From assembly GCF_008520265.1 (NCBI RefSeq), contig NZ_VIQM01000076.1, positions 27,755 through 91,754 on the forward strand: 64,000 bases of DNA, given 5' to 3'. The position numbers and the translations under genes are program-made. The notes under the pieces are model-generated. The model saw only the letters and a program-made list of their open reading frames with translations, did not search any database and was not told the origin of the DNA. Below are positions 10,179 to 19,753 of this stretch, in pieces (within the stretch, counting starts at the first letter, position 1; each line of letters opens with the position of its first letter). This DNA comes from Sphingobacterium cavernae (GTDB lineage Bacteria; Bacteroidota; Bacteroidia; Sphingobacteriales; Sphingobacteriaceae).

Positions 10179-10622
10179 ATGAAGATCATTCCGTTTGAGA
10201 TTTTAACGCTACAGCAAGAAGGATTTCACATCATCCTGCATATCGAATTATTAGAAAAGAAATTTAAAATGGTATTGGATACAGGAGCATCAAAGACTGT
10301 TTTGGATCGAAATACATTGCTAGATGCAGGTATTGACGAACAAAAACTGATTGAAACCAGTATACTTTCCTCGGGATTAGGAACGAATGAAATGCAGTCT
10401 GCTATGTTCACCCTTCCCTATTTAAAAATTGGCGATTGGGAATGTAAAAAATTTGAAGTAGCTGTTTTGGATCTTTCTACTATTAATTATGCGTATAGCC
10501 AAATAAATGCTGACCCCGTAGTAGGTGTATTAGGTGGAGACATTCTGTACAAGTATGGTGCTGTAATTAATTATAAGAAAAATATTCTTCAACTGAATGA
10601 AAGGACAAGTAAGAAGAAATAA
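10179..10622 (+). CDS. Small retropepsin-like aspartic protease family protein
   Basis: Read from ATG 10179 the product has 147 residues. The motif MVLDTGASKTVLDR at about residues 30-43 is the DTG(A/S) active-site signature of retropepsin-like proteases, which act as dimers because each chain supplies one Asp. The C-terminal GGDILYKYGAVINYKK fits the second conserved element (hydrophobic-Gly-Gly-Asp). No signal peptide is seen, so it is probably cytoplasmic. The open frame extends to TTG 10128, but that stretch is the mdh terminator. Bacterial members of this group mostly lack known substrates, and none can be inferred here. Confidence 0.75.
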   Translation: MKIIPFEILTLQQEGFHIILHIELLEKKFKMVLDTGASKTVLDRNTLLDAGIDEQKLIETSILSSGLGTNEMQSAMFTLPYLKIGDWECKKFEVAVLDLSTINYAYSQINADPVVGVLGGDILYKYGAVINYKKNILQLNERTSKKK

Positions 10623-10640
10623 TTTCATTCTATAATAGAA

Positions 10641-10676
10641 AATGCTCCAACTTGTAGAAATTGGAGCATTTTTTAT
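10641..10676. terminator. Bidirectional terminator between convergent genes
   Basis: AATGCTCCAA (10641-10650) pairs with TTGGAGCATT (10661-10670), flanked by a T-run on the plus side and an A-rich stretch that reads as T on the minus strand. Confidence 0.8.
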
Positions 10677-10695
10677 TGCAAATATATTTAAAATA

Positions 10696-11883
10696 CTACG
10701 TATTTAACAGTTTCAAAGCAGTATAGAGCATACCGCCGATTGATTGATCAAATGCATCTTCATCGATTTGAAAAGTTGGCGTATGTAATTCTGAGTTTAT
10801 TCCCTTTGCATTATTAGAAATACCAACCATATAAAATGTAGCGGGATAAACCTCCGTGTAATAGGCAAAATCTTCTGCTGCCATCCAAATATCGGATTGT
10901 AAAACGGCATCTTCACCATGATATTCGGTAAGCGATTCCGTTACAAATTGTGTTAATTTGCTATCATTTATCAAAGCTGGGTAGCCTTTTCTGATTTCAA
11001 ATTCTGCAGTTGCACCATACAAAGTTGGCAGTTCCTTAATTTGTTTTTCGATTAGCTGTAATGCCCTTTCTCTCCACGCTTCATCCATAGTTCTAAAAGT
11101 TCCTTCCAAATACACTTCATTTGGAATAACATTCGTCGCGCCATTCGCAATAAATTTTCCAATAGACAATACAGAAGGAATAGCAGGATTAGCAACACGG
11201 GAAACCACTTGTTGCAATGATAATACCAATTGAGAAGCGATTACTACCGGATCAATATTCAAATGCGGCTGAGCTCCATGTCCACCTCTACCTTTTATAG
11301 TTATATATATTTCATCTGCCGAAGCCATAAATTTTCCGGGACGAATTGCTACATGACCAACCCTATGTTTGGGCGAAACATGTAAACCTAATACGGCTTT
11401 GACAGCGTACGGCTTTAGTTTTCCCGATTCTAAAATAGTCTTAGCACCACCAGGAATTTTCTCTTCTGCAGGTTGAAATATTCCCAACACAGTACCAGCA
11501 AATTCATGCCGATGCTGATTCAAAATTGTGAGTATGCTCAATAAATTTGCCGTATGAAAGTCATGCCCACAAGCGTGCATAACATTCTCATAAATCGAAT
11601 CGAAGTCTGTGCCGTTTATTTCTTGAATAGGAAGTGCGTCAATATCTGCACGTAAGACCACACAATCTACATTGTGCGCTTTCAAACCTTCTATTTTGAC
11701 AAGGATGCCTGTATCTGCTATCTCTTCAAAAGTCAATCCTTCTTGCGTCAAGACAGATTTTATATAAGCTGAAGTTTTGTATTCCTGAAATGATAATTCA
11801 GGATGCTGATGCAAATAGCGTCTCTTGTGAATAGCATCTTCTTTGATATTCGCGACAAGATCTTTGATTCGATTAATATCCAT
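10696..11883 (-). CDS. M20 family amidohydrolase (N-acyl-amino-acid/hippurate hydrolase type)
   Basis: The 395-residue protein matches the M20D subfamily in length and motifs. Metal ligands include Cys105 and His107 in HACGHDFH, the Glu140-Glu141 pair in QPAEE, His168 in GLHVSP, and the final His in SELHTPTF near residue 367. A lid/dimerisation domain with GRGGHGAQPH lies between. Members remove acyl groups from N-acyl amino acids or hippurate in the cytoplasm. The specific substrate cannot be read from sequence. Start is ATG 11883. It follows a DHDPS-family gene on the same strand whose open frame runs 124 bp into it in another frame. Confidence 0.9.
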   Translation of the reverse strand: MDINRIKDLVANIKEDAIHKRRYLHQHPELSFQEYKTSAYIKSVLTQEGLTFEEIADTGILVKIEGLKAHNVDCVVLRADIDALPIQEINGTDFDSIYENVMHACGHDFHTANLLSILTILNQHRHEFAGTVLGIFQPAEEKIPGGAKTILESGKLKPYAVKAVLGLHVSPKHRVGHVAIRPGKFMASADEIYITIKGRGGHGAQPHLNIDPVVIASQLVLSLQQVVSRVANPAIPSVLSIGKFIANGATNVIPNEVYLEGTFRTMDEAWRERALQLIEKQIKELPTLYGATAEFEIRKGYPALINDSKLTQFVTESLTEYHGEDAVLQSDIWMAAEDFAYYTEVYPATFYMVGISNNAKGINSELHTPTFQIDEDAFDQSIGGMLYTALKLLNT

Positions 11884-12881
11884 TTAATTCTTATACTGTT
11901 ACCCTTATACTTATTCAAAAAATCCTTTACAAAATCATCATCATGCAAAGTCGGATAATCTTGATAAACGCGTGTCAGCTCTTCTGATTGTCCCTTTGAA
12001 AGCACTTCATTTGGATTCAGACACCAGATACCTTTCATTAAGCCTTGTCTGTACAACACTTCGTGAATACCAGGTATACAACCGTGAAAATCATTTGCTA
12101 CATCAAATAAAACGGCATTTACATCAGTAGTTTGATTCGCCAATACTTGAAGCTCTACCCACTTTTCGTGCGTAGGAATTGCTTTAAAAGATTTCACCTT
12201 GTCCATTAGTTCTACGGCTTTACTTGTCCATACTGCCCAATGTCCTAACAAACCTCCTCTAAATTGTACATCCTCTTCTTTGCCATTGACATTGAATTTA
12301 TAAATGGAAATCAAATCACTAACAATATTGTCATCATTACCCGTATATAATGCAATTTGATCTTTTCTTGGCGAATTTGCAATAGCTCGTACAACATCGA
12401 GTGTTTGGTATCTATTGAAAGAGGCACATTTAATTGCTTCCACATTTTCAATGTTCACAAATTCTGTCCAAAATTCGTACGTAAAAATTCGTCCTCCAAC
12501 AGATGGTTGTAGATAAAATCCAAACACAGGAATCACTTGGGCAACAGCTCGCGTACAATCCAATATTTCTGCTTCTGTCAAATCTTGCAATCCACCCATC
12601 GACAATAACCCCATGTCATAACCATACTCAACTGCCAATTTTGCTTCTCGCAATGCCTGTTCTGTTCCTAGTGAATCTATCACCACCCCTCGAACCAGAG
12701 ATTGATAGTTTTCAATACCGATTACACTTGCTTCTGTTAACGTTACCGTAATCAAGATTGTATAAATTGCCAATAATAATTTACACCCCTGTTTTGGTAA
12801 TGAATGAGATCTAACAATAGATTTTTTCTCATAATATAGGTTTTTTTTAGGATTAAAAAATTGTTTCGTAATACATTTCAT
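11760..12881 (-). pseudogene. Dihydrodipicolinate synthase/N-acetylneuraminate lyase family gene with abnormal N- and C-terminal ends
   Basis: From about residue 65 (base 12689) to residue 322 the 373-residue frame is a clear DHDPS-family TIM barrel. It has GFYLQPSVGGR with the catalytic Tyr, AIKCASFNRYQTLD with the Schiff-base Lys, and YTGNDDN. The first 60 or so residues do not resemble the family start; the conserved first barrel strands are absent and a hydrophobic stretch (residues 33-56) stands there instead. At the other end the frame misses a stop and runs 124 bp into the M20 gene. Adding one base to the A6 run at 11917-11922 (T6 on the coding strand) would give a stop about 30 bases before the M20 start. 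The gene is therefore probably degraded, or the sequence has an indel. I cannot exclude a functional variant. Confidence 0.6.
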
Positions 12882-12938
12882 AGGCTTTTCATGTAATACA
12901 CTGCAAGCTATATAAAAAAATACAAATTAAATTTTTTT

Positions 12939-13946
12939 TTAATTTTCATAAAATGCATAATTTTCTTTGGTCAGTATATCTATCGGCATAGACTTGAATT
13001 CATTAGTACTCTCTTTCAGTAAAAAATAACGGTACAAGTGATTTAATGCTAGGTATCCTTGCTTATCTGGACGCTGACAGATTAAGAAATCGACACAGCC
13101 TTTGGAGAGGTAGTCAACATTCGATTTCAAAAAATCAAATCCTATAATGTGGGGCTTGGAAACTTCTTGATGTTCGTGAAAAAACTTTGCAACGATGGAA
13201 ACACGTGAATTCGTCACAAAAACTACATCAGGTCTCAGTTCGTAATTCAATCGCAGTAATTCGGGCTCGATTTCATCGTAATTGTTGAATGGAATATCTT
13301 TTACTTCAAGTTGATATGCTCTGTTCAGCTCATTTAAATAATCTCTATACCCTTCTATCTTAGTATTTAGGTATTTGTAATTTTCGAGTCCTTTGGCAAC
13401 ATTCAAAATCAAAACTTTAGAGTGTTCTTTACCAAGATAAGATGTCAAATTACCAGCTAACTTACCCGTACTATACAAATCAGGACCTATATAGCCCATG
13501 GACGAATGACCAGGGATATCTGAGTTGATAAAAATCGTATGAATATTCCTTGCCTTACACTCCTTGACAAATTCCTTCGTTTCTTCAATAAAAATTGGCG
13601 CGATGATGACTGCATTAAATTTTTTACTTAATAATCTTTCTGTTGCATCATGAAATGTTTGTTCAGCCTCTTGATCAAAAAAGAAGACTTCAATGAAAAT
13701 CCCAAAAGAACTAAACTCGGAAATTCCCTTATTAATTCCGTCCAAACACAATTGCCAATAACCCGTTTCTAATGAGGTACGTGGAATAACAACAGCAAAG
13801 CTTAGATTATTTTTTACAGATAAAGATCTAGCATATAAGTTTGGTTGATAATTATACTCTTTAATAATATCCTTGATTTTTTGTCTTGTCGCCTCCGATA
13901 CATCCTTTCGATTATTAAGCACGCGATCCACTGTTGCGATGGACAC
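12939..13946 (-). CDS. LacI-family transcriptional regulator, N-terminus probably interrupted
   Basis: The canonical open frame starts at GTG 13946 and gives 335 residues: the second half of a LacI helix-turn-helix (SIATVDRVLNNRKDVS) and a periplasmic-binding-protein-like effector domain. The first HTH helix (KKFGIKDIARIANV) is encoded in the same frame immediately upstream, but there is no ATG, GTG or TTG between it and an in-frame TGA. A GTG at 14002 opens MKKKREK in another frame and would join the HTH if the T6 run at 13981-13986 were one base longer. So the gene either carries a frameshift or uses a rare start. It lies upstream of the DHDPS-family gene and the M20 gene, which it may control. 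Confidence 0.75.
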   Translation of the reverse strand: MSIATVDRVLNNRKDVSEATRQKIKDIIKEYNYQPNLYARSLSVKNNLSFAVVIPRTSLETGYWQLCLDGINKGISEFSSFGIFIEVFFFDQEAEQTFHDATERLLSKKFNAVIIAPIFIEETKEFVKECKARNIHTIFINSDIPGHSSMGYIGPDLYSTGKLAGNLTSYLGKEHSKVLILNVAKGLENYKYLNTKIEGYRDYLNELNRAYQLEVKDIPFNNYDEIEPELLRLNYELRPDVVFVTNSRVSIVAKFFHEHQEVSKPHIIGFDFLKSNVDYLSKGCVDFLICQRPDKQGYLALNHLYRYFLLKESTNEFKSMPIDILTKENYAFYEN

Positions 13947-14166
13947 ATTAGCGATCCGCGCAATGTCTTTTATACCAAACTTTTTTCTCTCTTCTTTTTC
14001 ACTTATAATTATTCGTTTACCTAAAAATATATTAATTACTAAAGTATTAATAAATATTCATAGACCTTTAATAGAATTATATGATTTAAGAAAAAATACC
14101 AATAAAATCAGCCTCTATTAATCAACTTTTCAATTACAAAGATTACAAAATCAACACTATAGTTAA

Positions 14167-15042
14167 TCATCGAATAGATTTACTCACTTCAATTGGAAAA
14201 TCTGACTCAAGGATAGATGCACCATCCGCAAATACAGCTTTGTATTTTTCAGCTCTCTCTTCCTGAGTTTTAAATTTGTCGTAAGTCGGTGCTGTAGAAA
14301 TCATACACATCACTCCTTTGTCCTGAAAGTATTTGTACATGTCTTGATTGGCGTCTTTAATCTCTGGGCCAATGTATACAATCATGCGATTGAATGGCAA
14401 TCCCGAATGAATGAATTTGTCCAATGCAGCTTTATCTTTGATGTGCATCGATAAATATTGATTGGGATTCTTATCCAAATAAAACTTTGCTTGCTCTATA
14501 GTATGCACTGTCACCCATACCCAATTGTATGCATTATGTTTTCGGATGATTTCGGCAGTAGTTTCTAAAGGCAGATCTTTTTTGTCAAGATTCAAAATCG
14601 TTTTACCTTTTGCCCATTTTATCATTTCATCCAAAGTATTGATTTTATACGTGGTGACATTGCCCTTGGCGTCTTTGAGATTTAGCTTTTTTAATTCTTC
14701 CCAGGTGTAGTCACTTACCTTTCCTGTACCTGTTGTAGTACGATCCAATGTTGCATCGTGCACCATCACCGCAATGCTATCCTTTGTCAAGCGCGGATCT
14801 ACCTCAAAAATAGCTGGCGTATGCTTTAGCACTTCTTTCATGGCCGCAATTGAATTCTCTGGCATACCATGCTCTATTGTTCCACGATGACCGCTAATGA
14901 TCTTCTTATCCTTTGCATATGTAAAATAAGTCTGCATTTCAGCGATGGTCTTAAAATTTAGTTTATGCAATTTTTGAGCAAACACATTGTTTTGAACACT
15001 TAGAAAAGTCAGAAGTACAAGGAGGAATATTGGTTTTTTCAT
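14167..15042 (-). CDS. Secreted glycerophosphodiester phosphodiesterase family protein
   Basis: The 291-residue protein has a signal peptide ending near VFA-Q at residue 22, so it is exported. The GDPD catalytic set is complete: His52-Arg53 in SGHRGT, Glu62 in MPENS, Glu80 and Asp82 in FEVDPR, and His95 in VHDATLDRTT. The fold is a metal-dependent TIM barrel that splits glycerophosphodiesters into glycerol-3-phosphate and an alcohol. Start ATG 15042 is supported by the signal peptide and by TAAATTTG (a -7-like box) eight bases upstream. It stands alone between the LacI gene and the rplT terminator. The alcohol leaving group cannot be predicted. Confidence 0.88.
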   Translation of the reverse strand: MKKPIFLLVLLTFLSVQNNVFAQKLHKLNFKTIAEMQTYFTYAKDKKIISGHRGTIEHGMPENSIAAMKEVLKHTPAIFEVDPRLTKDSIAVMVHDATLDRTTTGTGKVSDYTWEELKKLNLKDAKGNVTTYKINTLDEMIKWAKGKTILNLDKKDLPLETTAEIIRKHNAYNWVWVTVHTIEQAKFYLDKNPNQYLSMHIKDKAALDKFIHSGLPFNRMIVYIGPEIKDANQDMYKYFQDKGVMCMISTAPTYDKFKTQEERAEKYKAVFADGASILESDFPIEVSKSIR

Positions 15043-15123
15043 AGTACATCAAATTTAGAATATTGCTGCACTTTTCGAGCATTTTATAGATTATATTTTG
15101 GTTAAATCAATTGTGTCATAAAA

Positions 15124-15149
15124 CAAAAAAGGAACTCTTACGAGTTCCC
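15124..15149 (-). terminator. Terminator of the thrS-infC-rpmI-rplT operon
   Basis: GGAACTC (15131-15137), loop TTAC, GAGTTCC (15142-15148); the A-run at 15125-15130 reads as a T-run on the minus strand, downstream of rplT. Confidence 0.85.
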
Positions 15150-15187
15150 TTTATATCTAACAAATTGATAGCGGTTTAAAAACTAAA

Positions 15188-15532
15188 TTATTTTACTGCG
15201 TCAATAACTGCTTTGAAAGCATCTGGGTTATTCATTGCTAAGTCAGCTAATACCTTACGGTTTAAGCCGATGTTTTTAGCATTTAATTTACCAATCAACT
15301 GCGAATAAGAAATTCCGTGTTGACGAGCACCAGCGTTAATACGTTGAATCCATAAAGCTCTAAACTCGCGTTTTTTGGTTTTACGGTCGCGGTAAGCGTA
15401 CTGTAAACCTTTTTCTACTGTATTTTTAGCAATAGTATATACTTTGCTACGTGAACCGAAATAGCCTTTAGCTAATTTCAAAATTCTTTTTCTTCTTCTT
15501 CTCGAAGCTACTGCGTTAACCGAACGTGGCAT
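15188..15532 (-). CDS. rplT: 50S ribosomal protein L20
   Basis: The 114-residue basic protein starts [18 protein letters not shown] and contains the L20 core ([26 protein letters not shown], in part; then RRDLWIQRIN-like [10 protein letters not shown]). It binds 23S rRNA early in large-subunit assembly. It is the last gene of the thrS-infC-rpmI-rplT operon, an order shared by most bacteria, and is followed by a strong terminator. In other bacteria L20 represses this operon by binding the leader; whether that happens here is not shown, though the 102-bp gap before it is unusually long for the operon. Confidence 0.97.
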   Translation of the reverse strand: MPRSVNAVASRRRRKRILKLAKGYFGSRSKVYTIAKNTVEKGLQYAYRDRKTKKREFRALWIQRINAGARQHGISYSQLIGKLNAKNIGLNRKVLADLAMNNPDAFKAVIDAVK

Positions 15533-15634
15533 ATTTGTAAAAATTAAATTTGGTATGAGGCGCTGTGTTTTTCAACTAGCTTACAACCTAATACCCGGTT
15601 ATAAAATATTGTGAATTTTGCTGAAAACGATTGA

Positions 15635-15835
15635 TTATTTACCAATCGCTAACATGCGTTTTACGTTACCTGTATCAGCGTCAGAAACTAATGCTGCGTG
15701 AGTCAAGTTACGTTTTTGTTTTGTAGTTTTCTTAGTCAAGATGTGGCTTTTGAAAGCACTTTTTCTCTTGATTTTACCTGTTCCAGTCAATTTGAAACGT
15801 TTCTTAGCGCTGGAATTGGTTTTTACTTTTGGCAT
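15635..15835 (-). CDS. rpmI: 50S ribosomal protein L35
   Basis: The 66-residue basic protein [18 protein letters not shown] with [14 protein letters not shown] matches L35 in length and sequence pattern. It lies 39 bp after infC and 102 bp before rplT, the standard operon order. It is a small structural component of the large ribosomal subunit. Confidence 0.97.
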   Translation of the reverse strand: MPKVKTNSSAKKRFKLTGTGKIKRKSAFKSHILTKKTTKQKRNLTHAALVSDADTGNVKRMLAIGK

Positions 15836-15874
15836 AATACTTATTATTTTATATCAATCTGTTAGAATATCTTT

Positions 15875-16435
15875 TTATTTTTTAGTTCCTTTAGGAGCCA
15901 ATGTCAAAAACATACGTTTACCTTCCAATTTTGGCAACAATTCTACCTTACCGTACTCTTCTAACGCTTGCGCGAAACGCAACAACAAGATTTCACCTTG
16001 CTCTTTGAATACGATAGCACGACCTTTGAAGTGAACGTACGCACGTACTTTTTCACCTGCCTCTAGGAAACGTATAGCATGTTTTAATTTGAATTCAAAG
16101 TCATGCTCACTTGTATTAGGTCCGAAACGGATCTCCTTAATAATCGTTTGCTTCGCATTCGCTTTGATTTCCTTTTGTTTTTTCTTTTGTTCGTAAATGA
16201 ATTTACTATAATCCACGATTTTACAAACAGGCGGCACAGCATTTGGCGAAATCTCTACTAAATCTAACTCCAACTCATCAGCCATTTCCAATGCCTTACG
16301 CGTAGGATACACTCCTGGCTCAACATTATCACCCACTAAACGTACTTCAGGCACGCGTATAAATTCATTTATACGATGCTCTGGTTCTTTCTTTCTCATT
16401 GGTGGTCTTGGACCACTAGGTCGTTTTAATGCCAA
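15875..16435 (-). CDS. infC: Translation initiation factor IF-3
   Basis: The 186-residue protein has the IF-3 N domain ([16 protein letters not shown], residues about 20-35), the linker rich in Lys, and the C domain ([17 protein letters not shown], then [11 protein letters not shown]). It binds the 30S subunit, blocks early 50S joining and checks the start codon. The start is TTG at 16435, 12 bp after thrS; no ATG precedes the conserved domain except Met13, which would leave a very short N-terminus. A non-AUG start is typical of infC genes that are autoregulated by IF-3. Confidence 0.96.
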   Translation of the reverse strand: MALKRPSGPRPPMRKKEPEHRINEFIRVPEVRLVGDNVEPGVYPTRKALEMADELELDLVEISPNAVPPVCKIVDYSKFIYEQKKKQKEIKANAKQTIIKEIRFGPNTSEHDFEFKLKHAIRFLEAGEKVRAYVHFKGRAIVFKEQGEILLLRFAQALEEYGKVELLPKLEGKRMFLTLAPKGTKK

Positions 16436-16447
16436 ATGTTTAAATTT

Positions 16448-18373
16448 TTAAACGGTTATTTCTTTTATTAATAAATCTCTAAATTCTTGTGCTGTCATAG
16501 AACCCAAATCCACTGACCCGTGTTTACGAACAGAAATTGTGCCACTTTCCATCTCTTTTTCCCCTACAATCAACATATAAGGCAATTTTTTAACTTCGGC
16601 GTCACGGATTTTGCGTCCTACCTTCTCGTCTCTAAGATCGATCAGACCGCGAATATCGGAATTATTTAGCGAATCTAAAAGATTTTGAGCATATTCTTCG
16701 TATTTTTCTGACACGGGCAAGACGATAAATTGCTCAGGCGCAAGCCATAACGGGAACTGTCCACCACAGTGTTCGATCAATACCGCAACGAATCTTTCTA
16801 ATGAACCAAATGGCGCACGGTGAATCATCACTGGACGGTGCTTTTGATTGTCCGAACCGGTATATTCTAATTCAAAACGTTCTGGCAAATTGTAATCCAC
16901 TTGGATTGTACCCAACTGCCATTTGCGTCCCAACGCATCCTTCACCATGAAATCCAATTTTGGACCGTAAAATGCTGCTTCACCGTATTCTACAACAGTT
17001 TTTAGTTCTTTTTCAGCTGCTGCTTCAATGATTGAATTTTCGGCTAATGCCCAATTTTCATCCGAACCAATATACTTAGAACGGTTTTCAGGATCTCTTA
17101 GCGACACCTGTGCCGTGAAATCTTCGAAACCTAACGCACCGAAAACGTATAATACTAAATCAATTACTTTTTTGAACTCGTCTTTTACTTGATCAGGACG
17201 ACAGAACAAGTGCGCATCATCTTGCGTAAACCCACGAACTCGTGTCAATCCATGCAACTCGCCCGATTGCTCGTAACGATATACTGTACCAAACTCCGCA
17301 AAACGAACGGGCAAATCTTTGTACGAACGAGGTTTTGTTTTGTAAATCTCGCAGTGATGAGGACAGTTCATCGGTTTCAAAAAGAATTCTTCCCCTTCCA
17401 CTGGTGTGTGGATCGGTTGGAACGCATCCGCACCATATTTTTCGTAGTGACCCGAAGTGATATACAAGTTCTTGTTACCAATATGCGGTGTGATTACAGG
17501 CTCGTAACCTGCTTTCAACTGTGCTTTTTGTAAAAAGTCTTGTAATTTCTGACGTAATGCAGCACCTTTTGGCAACCACAATGGCAGACCTGCACCTACT
17601 TTCTCCGAGAAAGCAAACAGTTCCAACTCTTTACCCAATTTACGGTGATCACGTTTTTTCGCTTCTTCGATGAATTTCAAATATTCTGTCAATTCAGAAG
17701 CTTTCGGGAAAGTAACACCATAAATACGTGTCAATTGCTTACGACTTTCGTCACCTCTCCAATACGCACCTGCTACGTTTGTTAATTTGATAGCTTTGAT
17801 GAATCCTGTATTTGGAATATGTGGACCACGGCACAAATCCGTGAAATTTCCTTGAGTATAGAATGTGATAGAGCCGTCCTCTAGATCCTTGATCAAATCC
17901 AGTTTGTACTCATCACCTTTTTCTGTGAAATACGCTACAGCGTCAGCTTTGGAAACTGCTTTGCGATCAAAAATTTCTTTTTGTTTCGCCAACTCCAACA
18001 TCTTGTCTTCAATCTGTTTGAAGTCATCGGATGAGAATTCTCTATCACCAAAATCTACATCATAGTAGAATCCTGTTTCGATATTTGGACCAATACCAAA
18101 TTTTATACCTGGATAAAGAGCTTCTAACGCTTCAGCTAATAAGTGTGCGGATGAATGCCAAAAGGTTGATTTACCTTTATCGTCATTCCAAGTCAACAAC
18201 TTCACCACTGAGTCTTGCTCAATTGCACGAGAAGCATCCCATACTTCACCATTTACTTCGGCAGCTAATACATTTCTAGCTAATCCTTCAGAAATAGACA
18301 ACGCTACTTGCATCGCTGTTGTCCCTTTTTCGTACTGACGTACTGAACCGTCAGGTAGTGTAATGTTAATCAT
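16448..18373 (-). CDS. thrS: Threonine--tRNA ligase
   Basis: The 641-residue protein from ATG 18373 has a TGS domain ([17 protein letters not shown]), the tRNA-SAD editing domain, a class II catalytic core with [11 protein letters not shown] and [11 protein letters not shown], and the C-terminal anticodon-binding domain. It charges tRNA-Thr. Two TTG codons precede the ATG in frame but are less likely starts. It heads the operon with infC, rpmI and rplT. A TAAATTTG box at 18475-18468 could be a -7 element, giving a leader of roughly 90 nt; a matching -33 element is weak. Confidence 0.97.
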   Translation of the reverse strand: MINITLPDGSVRQYEKGTTAMQVALSISEGLARNVLAAEVNGEVWDASRAIEQDSVVKLLTWNDDKGKSTFWHSSAHLLAEALEALYPGIKFGIGPNIETGFYYDVDFGDREFSSDDFKQIEDKMLELAKQKEIFDRKAVSKADAVAYFTEKGDEYKLDLIKDLEDGSITFYTQGNFTDLCRGPHIPNTGFIKAIKLTNVAGAYWRGDESRKQLTRIYGVTFPKASELTEYLKFIEEAKKRDHRKLGKELELFAFSEKVGAGLPLWLPKGAALRQKLQDFLQKAQLKAGYEPVITPHIGNKNLYITSGHYEKYGADAFQPIHTPVEGEEFFLKPMNCPHHCEIYKTKPRSYKDLPVRFAEFGTVYRYEQSGELHGLTRVRGFTQDDAHLFCRPDQVKDEFKKVIDLVLYVFGALGFEDFTAQVSLRDPENRSKYIGSDENWALAENSIIEAAAEKELKTVVEYGEAAFYGPKLDFMVKDALGRKWQLGTIQVDYNLPERFELEYTGSDNQKHRPVMIHRAPFGSLERFVAVLIEHCGGQFPLWLAPEQFIVLPVSEKYEEYAQNLLDSLNNSDIRGLIDLRDEKVGRKIRDAEVKKLPYMLIVGEKEMESGTISVRKHGSVDLGSMTAQEFRDLLIKEITV

Positions 18374-18574
18374 CAACAATTATGATTTAAAATTTTGAAT
18401 TTAATAATGCTGTATTTAGCTACAATGCTTACAAACACACTGCATACCTACTAAAATCAGCGAGGTGCAAATTTACTAATTATTTAACCAAATACAGAAG
18501 GATGTGAAAAATGAAAAGGTTCTGACGAGCAATTGTGTAAATAAGAGTACCTTTGGAATGAAAATACATAATAC

Positions 18575-19453
18575 ATGCATAAAAGAAATAAGCACTTACA
18601 TGGATATGATTTGAAAAAGCTCAAAGCAGCCTACAAAGGATTGAGCAGTCACATCATCCAATTGAATGAAAAAGATACCATCGACTTTTCGAATCCAAAA
18701 TCTGTTTTGGAATTAAATAAAGCTCTTTTAATTGCGGATTACAAATTAAAATATTGGAATATAATGCCGAATAGTCTTTGCCCTGCTGTACCAGGAAGAG
18801 CGGATTATATACACCATCTTGCGGATCTATTAGCAACAACAAACAAAAGCGAAATTCCGACAGGAAAAGATGTCAAAATATTAGACATCGGAACAGGATC
18901 TAGTGTCATCTACCCTATTATTGGTGCGCAAGAATACAATTGGGACTTTATCGGAACTGAAATTGATCGCGGATCTATTCAACAAGGTGAGGTAAATGTC
19001 AACAAGAACATTTGGCTTAAAAAGAAAATCAAATTACGTTTTCAAGGCGAGCGCGAAAATATCTTGGACGGCATTATGTTTCCAGAAGATAAATTTGATG
19101 CTGTAATATCCAATCCACCATTCTTCAAATCAAGAGAAGACAACTGGACGAAGAGTACGAAAAAATTCCAAAACCTTAAAAAAGGTACTGAAGCACCGAC
19201 AGTTCAAAACTTCGCAGGTCATCCCAATGAATTGTGGTGTCCTGGAGGCGAGAAAGCGTTTATCACCAAATTGATTTACGATAGCCAGAAATACAAGAAA
19301 CAAATCAAATGGACGACATCATTAGTTTCGAGTAAAGATCACTTAAAACCTTTGATTTCGGTCTTAGAATACCACAAGGCTGCACAAGTCGAAGTAATCG
19401 AAATGACGCAAGGTCAAAAGAACATGAGAATTCTAGCTTGGCGTTGGGAATAA
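18575..19453 (+). CDS. rlmF: 23S rRNA (adenine(1618)-N(6))-methyltransferase RlmF
   Basis: The 292-residue protein shows the RlmF pattern: N-terminal HGYDLKKL, the SAM-binding LDIGTGSSVIYPI at about residue 105, and the N6-adenine catalytic motif NPPFFKSREDNW near residue 180. It methylates A1618 of 23S rRNA (E. coli numbering). Length agrees with the family. It is transcribed divergently from thrS and stands alone, followed by a hairpin terminator. Confidence 0.92.
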   Translation: MHKRNKHLHGYDLKKLKAAYKGLSSHIIQLNEKDTIDFSNPKSVLELNKALLIADYKLKYWNIMPNSLCPAVPGRADYIHHLADLLATTNKSEIPTGKDVKILDIGTGSSVIYPIIGAQEYNWDFIGTEIDRGSIQQGEVNVNKNIWLKKKIKLRFQGERENILDGIMFPEDKFDAVISNPPFFKSREDNWTKSTKKFQNLKKGTEAPTVQNFAGHPNELWCPGGEKAFITKLIYDSQKYKKQIKWTTSLVSSKDHLKPLISVLEYHKAAQVEVIEMTQGQKNMRILAWRWE

Positions 19454-19458
19454 AACTT

Positions 19459-19498
19459 AGAAAAGCTTTTAGTTAGGATCTGAAAGCTTTTTCTTTTA
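19459..19498 (+). terminator. Probable terminator after rlmF
   Basis: AAAAGCTTT (19461-19469) pairs with AAAGCTTTT (19483-19491), followed by a T-rich tract. Confidence 0.6.
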
Positions 19499-19540
19499 TA
19501 AATTAGTATTCAAATATCAATTAGAGTTAAAAATATATGT

Positions 19541-19690
19541 TGAAGCCCTCATGCCGGGCAGGCGGTGACTTTTTTCCGCAAAAGTCACCAAAAACTCGTC
19601 GCTGTACCGAGTTGCAACAATGTCTCGACATTCCTACATTTAGCAACTCACTAAGGCGACTTTATTCGCTAAATAAAAAGTCGTTGCAAT
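19541..19690. repeat. Structured non-coding element with three successive hairpins (candidate dispersed repeat)
   Basis: In the 300-bp gap between rlmF and the DUF294 gene a GC-richer block stands out. Hairpin 1 is GGTGACTTTT/AAAAGTCACC (19564-19573 and 19580-19589, loop TTCCGC). Hairpin 2 is GAGTTGC/GCAACTC (19609-19615 and 19643-19649). Hairpin 3 is GCGACTTT/AAAGTCGT (19656-19663 and 19677-19684, one G-T pair). No convincing ORF covers it. Elements of this look, often starting GCCCTC..CCGGGCAGGCGG, are scattered in Bacteroidota genomes; that is my recollection and not a search result. A second full copy is not visible in this window. Confidence 0.5.
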
Positions 19691-19753
19691 AATCTGATTC
19701 ATATCATATTGTGCTATAATGACATATTAAAGAACATTTATTTCATCCATATA

